A stretch of DNA of 11,174 nt from positions 1 to 11,174 of the forward strand of contig CAJBAP010000231.1 in NCBI GenBank assembly GCA_903950295.1, in the 5' to 3' direction. Of this stretch, positions 5,987 through 11,174 are shown one piece after another. Under the pieces are notes generated by a model. It saw only the letters and a list, made by a program, of their open reading frames with translations. It made no database searches and was not told the origin of the DNA. Each line of letters opens with the position of its first letter. Within the stretch, counting starts at the first letter, position 1. The stretch is from an uncultured Rhodocyclaceae bacterium. Lineage in GTDB: Bacteria; Pseudomonadota; Gammaproteobacteria; Burkholderiales; Rhodocyclaceae. A program made the position numbers and the translations under genes.

Positions 5987-7474
5987 CTAATCTCTGCTGC
6001 AAGCGCCGTGCATGTTGCGTGTCATGTGGTCGAGTGCCGTCCCGCCAGCGCCGACTAATTCAACTTCGAGCGGCATTTTCCCGAGTGCGTGGGTGGCGCA
6101 GGAGAGGCAGGGGTCGAAGCAGCGGATTGCAACCTCGATGTGGTTGAGCAGTCCTTCGGTGAGTTCCTGGCCATCGAGGTGCTGCATGGCGACGACGCGG
6201 ATCGCCTCGTTCATTGCCTGGTTGTTGTGCGTGGTCGAAACGATGAGGTTGGCGCGCGTCACCTGGTCGTTCTCATCGACGCGATAGTGATGGATCAGTG
6301 TGCCGCGCGGTGCTTCGATCACGCCGACGCCACGGTCCTGGCGCTGGCCGATGTTGACGAGGTCGCTGCCGCAGATGTCGTCGTCGTGCAGCAGATCCTT
6401 GATCGCTTCGGCGGCGTGCAGCATCTCGATCATGCGTGCCCAGTGATAACCGAGCGTGGCGCCGGTGGCACTGCCGTTGTCGAAGGCCATGAAGGCCTGG
6501 CGTTCCTTGTCGGCCAATGGTGTTGGGATGAAATCGCACTGCGTGACACGCGTCAGTGGGCCGACGCGATACCAGCCCTCGTCGGAGTTGCCCATCGATT
6601 TGAAGAAGGGGAACTTCATGTAGCTCCACGACTTGACGTCTTCGACGATGACATCCCAGTAGCTGCTGTAATCAAAATGGTCGAACAGTGTGCTGCCATC
6701 GCTGCGCCGGGCGCGCAGGCCGCCGTGGTAAAGATCCATCGCGCCGTCGGCACGTATCAGTCCCATGTTATGGGCGGTGAAACGGCCGAAGCCGTTGTAG
6801 AACTCGAGATTTTGCTCGAAGAGTCCCTTGATGATCTGTACCGCTTCGCGGCTCCAGGAAACCATCTGGTAGATATCCTTTTGCAGCGCAGTGCGCTCTT
6901 CGGCCGTCAGCGACTTGTTAACGCCGCCAGGGATTGAACCGGTGCCATGCACGCGTTTGCCCGAGGTCATGCGGATCACTTCCTGGCCATACTTGCGCAG
7001 CAACACGCCCTTCTTGGCGATTTCCGGCACGGCGGCAATGACGCCGACGATGTTCCGCTTGGCCACATCCGAACCGAAGCCGAACAGCAGGTCGGGCGAG
7101 GATAGATGGAAGAAATGCAGGGCATGCGATTGCAGAATTTGGCCGTAATGCATCAGGCGGCGAATCTTTTCGGCGGTGGGCGTCAGCGTGGCGCCGACGA
7201 TCTGGTCCATCGCCTTCGAGGCGGCGAGGTGGTGCGAGACCGGGCAGATGCCGCACAGGCGCTGCACCATGACCGGCACTTCCCAGTAGGGCCGACCTTC
7301 AATGAACTTTTCGAAGCCGCGAAACTCGACGATGTGCAGGCGCACCTGTTGGACACGGTTGTCGTCGTCGAGCAGGATCGTGACCTTGCCGTGACCTTCG
7401 ACGCGCGATACCGGTTCGATCGCGACGCGTTTCAGATTTTCGGGGTGGGGGGCGGTTTCGAGTGCGAAGGGCAT
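5987..7474 (-). CDS. hoxH: NAD-reducing [NiFe] hydrogenase large subunit HoxH
   Basis: HoxH carries the NiFe(CN)2CO site where H2 is split or formed. The 495-residue product shows EPVSRVEGHGK (20-30), the first nickel motif RLCGICPVSH with C74 and C77 as ligands, and the second, DPCLSCATH (454-462), with C456 and C459. After H462 come 33 residues that should be removed by HoxW. The ATG at 7474 was chosen because GAGG sits 6 to 7 bases upstream. An in-frame TTG at 7495 would add seven residues and overlap hoxY, and has less support. The gene follows hoxY by 17 bases. Family identity with Cupriavidus-type soluble hydrogenases is clear; [NiFe] groups 1 and 2 lack these HoxFU partners. Confidence 0.96.
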   Translation of the reverse strand: MPFALETAPHPENLKRVAIEPVSRVEGHGKVTILLDDDNRVQQVRLHIVEFRGFEKFIEGRPYWEVPVMVQRLCGICPVSHHLAASKAMDQIVGATLTPTAEKIRRLMHYGQILQSHALHFFHLSSPDLLFGFGSDVAKRNIVGVIAAVPEIAKKGVLLRKYGQEVIRMTSGKRVHGTGSIPGGVNKSLTAEERTALQKDIYQMVSWSREAVQIIKGLFEQNLEFYNGFGRFTAHNMGLIRADGAMDLYHGGLRARRSDGSTLFDHFDYSSYWDVIVEDVKSWSYMKFPFFKSMGNSDEGWYRVGPLTRVTQCDFIPTPLADKERQAFMAFDNGSATGATLGYHWARMIEMLHAAEAIKDLLHDDDICGSDLVNIGQRQDRGVGVIEAPRGTLIHHYRVDENDQVTRANLIVSTTHNNQAMNEAIRVVAMQHLDGQELTEGLLNHIEVAIRCFDPCLSCATHALGKMPLEVELVGAGGTALDHMTRNMHGACSRD

Positions 7475-7491
7475 GGCGAACCTCGGGTGAA

Positions 7492-8058
7492 TCAATCGTA
7501 ATGGATCAGACCGTGGCCGAGGTGCGGTGTGCGCCCGGCGATGAGGTCGGTGAGAAATTTCCAGATGGCATCAGCCGAAGGCGGGCAGCCCGGCAGGAAG
7601 TAGTCGACCTTCACTACCTCATGGATCGGATGCACCTGGTTGAGCGGCAGCGGCAATTCCGGATCATTGGGGATGACAACACCGCTGGCGAGTCCGCCTT
7701 CCGTCTCATAGACCGCAGCGAGGATATCGCGCAGGTCGAGGTGGTTGCGTTGCGCCGGCAGTCCGCCGTTGATCGCACAGGCCCCGATGGCGACGAGGAT
7801 CTTGCAGTTACGCCGAAACTCGCGCAGTACATGCACGTTCTCTGCGTTGCAGACGCCACCCTCAACGAGGCCGATGTCACAGGGGCCGCAATGTTTGATG
7901 TCGGTGATCGGCGAACGGTCGAATTCGACAAGATCGAGCAGGTCGAGAATGCGCTCGTCGATGTCAAGGAAGGACATGTGGCAGCCGAAGCAACCCGCCA
8001 GCGAGGTGGTCGCAACGCGCAGCTTGGGCTTGATGGGTTTCAGGGTGGGCGCATTCAT
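7492..8058 (-). CDS. hoxY: NAD-reducing [NiFe] hydrogenase small subunit HoxY
   Basis: HoxY passes electrons between the active site in HoxH and the diaphorase through one [4Fe-4S] cluster. At 188 residues it is the short form with only the flavodoxin-like domain, as usual for bidirectional and NAD-reducing enzymes. Likely cluster cysteines are C23 and C26 (AGCFGC), C94 (IGACA) and C158 (PGCPPS). The HoxY-typical EGGVCNAEN with C70 is also present. No Tat signal is visible, consistent with a cytoplasmic enzyme. Its ATG overlaps the hoxU stop codon as ATGA, and a strong GGAGGT lies 6 bases upstream inside hoxU, so translation is probably coupled. Confidence 0.96.
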   Translation of the reverse strand: MNAPTLKPIKPKLRVATTSLAGCFGCHMSFLDIDERILDLLDLVEFDRSPITDIKHCGPCDIGLVEGGVCNAENVHVLREFRRNCKILVAIGACAINGGLPAQRNHLDLRDILAAVYETEGGLASGVVIPNDPELPLPLNQVHPIHEVVKVDYFLPGCPPSADAIWKFLTDLIAGRTPHLGHGLIHYD

Positions 8059-8762
8059 TTCGTTACCTCCACGACGGATGCTGGCGCCTTGTCGTAGGTA
8101 CGCTCTCCGTAAGGCACGGCGAAGCCGACGCGTTTCTTGAGGATAACGCCCACCGGGCAGATGCTGGCGGCACGGTCATCTACCGTGAAATCGGTATCGC
8201 CGAGCTTGCCCGACTCGCTGTTGATGATGATGCGACGGCCACGCATGCCGCGCCCGCCCATGACGAAGACGTTCTTGCCATCGGCATATTCTGAGGCCTG
8301 CACGCACAGCGAACAGAGGATGCAACGGTTGAAGTCAAGCATCACATCCGGGTGCGAGGCGTCGACCGGGCGATCCTGGTAGAAGTGATCGAAGTGCGGC
8401 GTCATCATGCCGAGGTCGTAGGCCGTAGCCTGCAGCAAACAATTGCCGCTTTTTTCGCAGGATGGGCAGAAGTGGTTGCCCTCGATGAACAGCAGTTGCA
8501 ACAGTGTGCGCCGTTTGTCATCGAGCTCGGCCGTGCGGTTTTCGACATTCAGGCCAGCGGCTGCCGCGATGGTGCAGGATGAGCCGAAGCGGCCGTTGAT
8601 CTTCACCGTACAGAGTTTGCATGAACCGTGCGGCTTGAACTCCGGGTGCCAGCACAGGTGCGGAATGTACTTGCCGGCTGCCTTGGCTGCTTCCATCACC
8701 GTCTGACCGGGGGTGAAGGGAATTTCTTCGCCGTCGAGGAGGAATGTGTTCTGTTCGCTCAT
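8055..8762 (-). CDS. hoxU: NAD-reducing hydrogenase diaphorase subunit HoxU
   Basis: HoxU relays electrons between HoxF and HoxY. It corresponds to the N-terminal part of complex I subunit NuoG. The 235-residue product carries an N-terminal ferredoxin-like domain with [2Fe-2S] ligands C37, C48, C51 and C63. A His/Cys3 [4Fe-4S] site follows (H97, C99, C102, C108 in GNHFCPSCEKSGNC), then a further [4Fe-4S] site C147-x2-C150-x2-C153 with C202 (ICPVGV). Its length excludes a full NuoG (about 800 residues or more). The start at 8762 lies 4 bases after the hoxF stop, with GAGG in the hoxF end as ribosome site. Confidence 0.95.
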   Translation of the reverse strand: MSEQNTFLLDGEEIPFTPGQTVMEAAKAAGKYIPHLCWHPEFKPHGSCKLCTVKINGRFGSSCTIAAAAGLNVENRTAELDDKRRTLLQLLFIEGNHFCPSCEKSGNCLLQATAYDLGMMTPHFDHFYQDRPVDASHPDVMLDFNRCILCSLCVQASEYADGKNVFVMGGRGMRGRRIIINSESGKLGDTDFTVDDRAASICPVGVILKKRVGFAVPYGERTYDKAPASVVEVTK

Positions 8763-8766
8763 GGTG

Positions 8767-10632
8767 TCATGCCTCGTTGTTCAAATGCGCGCCGGCATCG
8801 TCACGACCGGTCATCTGGCGGGCCTGCGACAATGCGGCGTCGAGATCGAAGGCGGGCTCGAATTCCAGCGACTTGAGGCGCCGCTCGTAGGCCGGCTTGA
8901 ACTTGGTCAACGTGTCGAAGAGCGCATTACAGGCGGTGTTGCCCAACCCGCAATGGCTGGCGCCCTGCATCAGGCGATGCATCTTGAACATCTCGTTGAT
9001 GTCGTACTGTGAGCCGCGATTCATCGCCAGCTTGTCCATCAGGCGTGCCACCACCTGCGTGCCGACGCGGCACGGGGTGCAGAAGCCGCAGGATTCGTGG
9101 GCGAAGAAGTGGGCGAAGTTGCGAGCCACCTCGAACATGTCGCGGCTGCAGTCGAACACCATCATCGCACCGGCGGTGGGCGTGTCCTCGAAGGCGATGC
9201 GGCGGTTGGTTTCGTCGCCCGACAGCGTGATGCCCGATGGGCCGGAAACCTGTATGCCCTGCACGCAATTGCGCGCACCCGCATCGTCGAGCACCTGCTG
9301 GATTGTCACGCCAAAGGGATATTCGTAGATGCCGGGCCGTTCGACGTCGCCCGACACCGAGAGAATTTTGGTGCCCGTCGATTGCTTGGTGCCGATGCGG
9401 GCGAACCATTCACCGCCGTTGAGGGCGATCAGGGCCGTGCTGGCGAAGGTCTCGACGTTGTTGACGATGGTCGGCTGGTCGAGATAACCGTTGGTGACGG
9501 GGAAGGGCGGGCGGATACGGGGACGCCCGGGTTTGCCTTCGAGCGATTCGATCAGCGCTGATTCCTCGCCGCAGACATAGGCGCCGGCACCGAGATGGAT
9601 CTCGATATCGAAGTCGGCACCCTGAAGACCGAGGATATTCCGGCCAAGCAGGTTGGCCTTGCGGCGGCGTTCCAATACTTCGTTGAGTGGTTCGAGCAGG
9701 TAGCGGTATTCGCCGCGCAGATACACGAAACCCTTGGTGGCGCCGATGGCGTAGGCCGCGACCGTCATGCCTTCGAACACAAGGTCGGCGTGCGAACTGA
9801 GCAGAACGCGATCCTTGAAGGTACCCGGCTCACCCTCATCCGCATTGCAGACGACGATACGGGTTTGTCCTTCCTTGAGTGGTGCGTTGCGGCAGGCTTC
9901 CCATTTCAGGCGAGTCGAGAATCCGGCACCGCCCCGGCCACGCAGGTTCGACAGGCGCATTTCATTGAGCATGGCCATCGGACCAACCAGGCCGTGCGGC
10001 AGGGACTCCTTCATCGAGCGGTCGTTGGAGGCGACCATGCCGTCGGAGGTCGCCCGCGCAACGGCTGCGCGCAGCGCCGAGCCCGGTGCAAAGTTGGCTG
10101 ACAGCAGGATGTCGGCGCGGCGCACGTTGTCCTCGACGCGGAACCATTCTGCCGGCCATTGCTCAAGTGGCGTTTCGGTGCGGATCAATTCGGCCATCTG
10201 CTCAACCCGCGCCATGTCCATGCGGGTGACTGTGCGGTAATTCACCAGAAGTGCCGGGCCCTGGTCGCACATGCCGGTGCACGAGGTGGTATTCACGCTC
10301 ACCAGGCCGTCCGTCGAGAGCCGACCAGGTTCGAGCCAGAGCTTCTCGCACAGATGCATCATCAGATCGTGGTTGCCCAGCATGCGGTCGGTGATGTTGT
10401 CGGACCACAGCACGCAATACTTGCCGCGCGGACGGGTGTGGAAGAAGCTGTAGAAGGCGGCAGTGCCTTCGACTTTGGCGCGCGGCCAGCCCACGCCCTT
10501 GGCTATGGCGGTGATGGTCTGCGGCGAAAGCCAACCAAGTGCTTCCTGCGTTTCGCGGAGTATTTGCATCAACCGGGTGCCGTCGTTGCCGTGACGGGCC
10601 AGGACGGTCGGGATAGTATCGTGTTCGTTCAT
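8767..10632 (-). CDS. hoxF: NAD-reducing hydrogenase diaphorase subunit HoxF (NuoE-NuoF fusion)
   Basis: HoxF binds FMN and NAD(H) and exchanges electrons with HoxU. The 621-residue product is a fusion. Residues 1 to about 150 are NuoE (thioredoxin-like) and about 210 to 590 are NuoF. NuoF motifs are RGRGGAGFS (231-239, FMN), CNADEGEPGTFKDR (262-275), GAGAYVCGEESALIESLEGK (348-367, NADH/FMN) and the [4Fe-4S] ligands ESCGFCTPC (C515, C518, C521) plus C561. In the NuoE part only three of the four expected [2Fe-2S] cysteines are present: C73, C118 and C122, with D78 where C-x4-C would put the second. The ATG at 10632 is preceded by GAGGTGATC; an in-frame GTG at 10650 is less likely. It is the first gene of the operon. 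Complex I is excluded because hoxU, hoxY and hoxH follow. Confidence 0.95.
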   Translation of the reverse strand: MNEHDTIPTVLARHGNDGTRLMQILRETQEALGWLSPQTITAIAKGVGWPRAKVEGTAAFYSFFHTRPRGKYCVLWSDNITDRMLGNHDLMMHLCEKLWLEPGRLSTDGLVSVNTTSCTGMCDQGPALLVNYRTVTRMDMARVEQMAELIRTETPLEQWPAEWFRVEDNVRRADILLSANFAPGSALRAAVARATSDGMVASNDRSMKESLPHGLVGPMAMLNEMRLSNLRGRGGAGFSTRLKWEACRNAPLKEGQTRIVVCNADEGEPGTFKDRVLLSSHADLVFEGMTVAAYAIGATKGFVYLRGEYRYLLEPLNEVLERRRKANLLGRNILGLQGADFDIEIHLGAGAYVCGEESALIESLEGKPGRPRIRPPFPVTNGYLDQPTIVNNVETFASTALIALNGGEWFARIGTKQSTGTKILSVSGDVERPGIYEYPFGVTIQQVLDDAGARNCVQGIQVSGPSGITLSGDETNRRIAFEDTPTAGAMMVFDCSRDMFEVARNFAHFFAHESCGFCTPCRVGTQVVARLMDKLAMNRGSQYDINEMFKMHRLMQGASHCGLGNTACNALFDTLTKFKPAYERRLKSLEFEPAFDLDAALSQARQMTGRDDAGAHLNNEA

Positions 10633-10634
10633 GA

Positions 10635-10658
10635 TCACCTCATGCTGCACTGCGACAT
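10635..10658 (-). other. Possible seven-codon leader ORF ahead of hoxF
   Basis: On the minus strand an ATG at 10658 opens a frame MSQCSMR that stops with TGA at 10637-10635, two bases before the hoxF ATG. A strong Shine-Dalgarno-like AAGGAGGG lies at 10679-10672 but is 13 bases from this ATG, longer than optimal, so translation is uncertain. If used, its termination next to hoxF could couple translation. It may equally be chance. Confidence 0.2.
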
Positions 10659-10692
10659 GGGCGCCAGCTTACCCTCCTTGTGATAGTTATTT

Positions 10693-10706
10693 TTGCTCTG
10701 GATCAA
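10693..10706. promoter_or_regulatory. FNR-type (FNR/ANR) binding site upstream of hoxF
   Basis: Read on the minus strand the site is TTGATCCAGAGCAA, against the FNR consensus TTGAT-N4-ATCAA: nine of ten defined bases match. Its centre is about 67 bases upstream of the hoxF ATG. Class II spacing (centre at -41.5) would place transcription start near 10658, with a weak TAAGCT (10671-10666) as -10. It overlaps the stop codon of the preceding HPt gene. This suggests activation at low oxygen; inference from one site only. Confidence 0.4.
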
Positions 10707-11174
10707 ATATTTGTGTGGGCCCGGGGTCCGGGCTGCAGGGCGCGCAGTGATTCCAGCGCCGACACGAAGTCGAACTGCCGGATCAGGTGGGCGACCTCCT
10801 CGTAGTGTGTCCCCAGTGCTGTACGTAGCGGTCCCGCGTGCTCCTGGAACAGCGTACTCGCGCTGATATCACCTTCCGCCAGTCGGGTATCCAGGGTCTC
10901 AAGAATTTCCCGCAGGGTATCCGGATCGGTTGGGGTGGCATCTAGCGGTGCGGCTTTCATCGCCGGCGGGGCAGGCAGGGCCGCTGCGATGACCATGAAC
11001 TCATGTTGAATCGCATCCATGTCCGGTTTCAGGGCCTCCAGCGGGATGGCCGCATCCGGGCTTGACCGCAACTGCATTTCGAGTCGCTTCGCCATCTCAG
11101 CCAGCTGCAGGGCACCGAGTGTTGCTCCCGCTCCCTTGAGGCTGTGGGCCAGACGGACCGCGGTGGTGTGATCA
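10703..11174 (-). CDS. C-terminal HPt domain of a signalling protein, probably a hybrid histidine kinase (5' part outside window)
   Basis: Only the last 156 residues are visible; the frame is open to the window edge. They begin with the histidine phosphotransfer signature RLAHSLKGAGATLGALQLAE, in which the His codon at 11146-11144 is the likely phosphoacceptor. The helical continuation follows (AKRLE, LEALKPDMDAIQHEF). A linker rich in Ala and Pro leads to a second helical stretch ending HLIRQFDFVSALESLRAL. HPt domains in this position usually close hybrid sensor kinases with receiver domains (BarA/EvgS style), so the missing part is probably a kinase, but that is inferred. The gene is on the same strand as the hox operon and ends 70 bases before hoxF with no hairpin terminator visible, so read-through is possible. 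Whether it controls the hydrogenase cannot be told from here. Confidence 0.85.
   Translation of the reverse strand, partial: DHTTAVRLAHSLKGAGATLGALQLAEMAKRLEMQLRSSPDAAIPLEALKPDMDAIQHEFMVIAAALPAPPAMKAAPLDATPTDPDTLREILETLDTRLAEGDISASTLFQEHAGPLRTALGTHYEEVAHLIRQFDFVSALESLRALQPGPRAHTNI

Noticed and set aside
6089..6937. Open frame of 282 codons on the plus strand opposite hoxH
   Set aside because: It is a shadow of hoxH with no ribosome site or known domain. Other long plus-strand frames under hoxF and hoxU are rejected for the same reason.
7475..7495. TTG start for hoxH at 7495
   Set aside because: The ATG at 7474 has a well-spaced GAGG. The TTG version adds seven residues not expected in the family and lacks a better ribosome site.
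8767..10632. Reading the NuoE/NuoF-like gene as respiratory complex I
   Set aside because: NuoE and NuoF are fused, the NuoG-like protein is only 235 residues, and hydrogenase subunits HoxY and HoxH with intact nickel ligands follow.

Overview
This window is GC-rich, densely coded DNA from a proteobacterium. It is most likely a betaproteobacterium of the Rhodocyclales/Nitrosomonadales kind, judged from the HU protein with a lysine-rich tail, the Cupriavidus-type HoxFUYHW hydrogenase and the gene style. That placement is an inference. There is no insertion sequence, phage gene or CRISPR array, and no gene-free stretch longer than about 100 bases.

Left part (1-4310). The window opens inside queA on the minus strand (queuosine biosynthesis; the 3' end lies outside). 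Divergent from it are a tRNA-Leu(CAA) with its own likely promoter, then gpmI (cofactor-independent phosphoglycerate mutase of a form resembling plant and kinetoplastid enzymes), then a stand-alone acyl-ACP synthetase like the C-terminal half of E. coli Aas.

Middle (4343-5523). A likely sigma70 promoter precedes two small unrecognised genes. They encode an Ala/Gln-rich helical protein of 143 residues and a Pro/Gln-rich disordered protein of 85 residues. The two differ through most of their length but end in a related 17-residue tail, N-x2-G-Q-x-T-G-x5-T-T-A. hupB (HU) follows, closed by a strong bidirectional terminator. The twin-tail pair is the least explained element in the window.

Right part (5540-10632, minus strand). 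This is a compact five-gene operon, hoxF-hoxU-hoxY-hoxH-hoxW. It encodes a cytoplasmic NAD-reducing [NiFe] hydrogenase (diaphorase module HoxFU, hydrogenase module HoxYH) and the protease that matures HoxH. Genes are separated by 4 to 17 bases or overlap. The accessory hoxI and hyp genes are not in the window. Upstream of hoxF, and overlapping the stop codon of the preceding gene, is a near-consensus FNR-type site, suggesting control by oxygen.

Right edge (10703-11174, minus strand). This is the C-terminal end of a signalling protein with a histidine phosphotransfer (HPt) domain, probably a hybrid sensor kinase. It lies 70 bases upstream of hoxF on the same strand.
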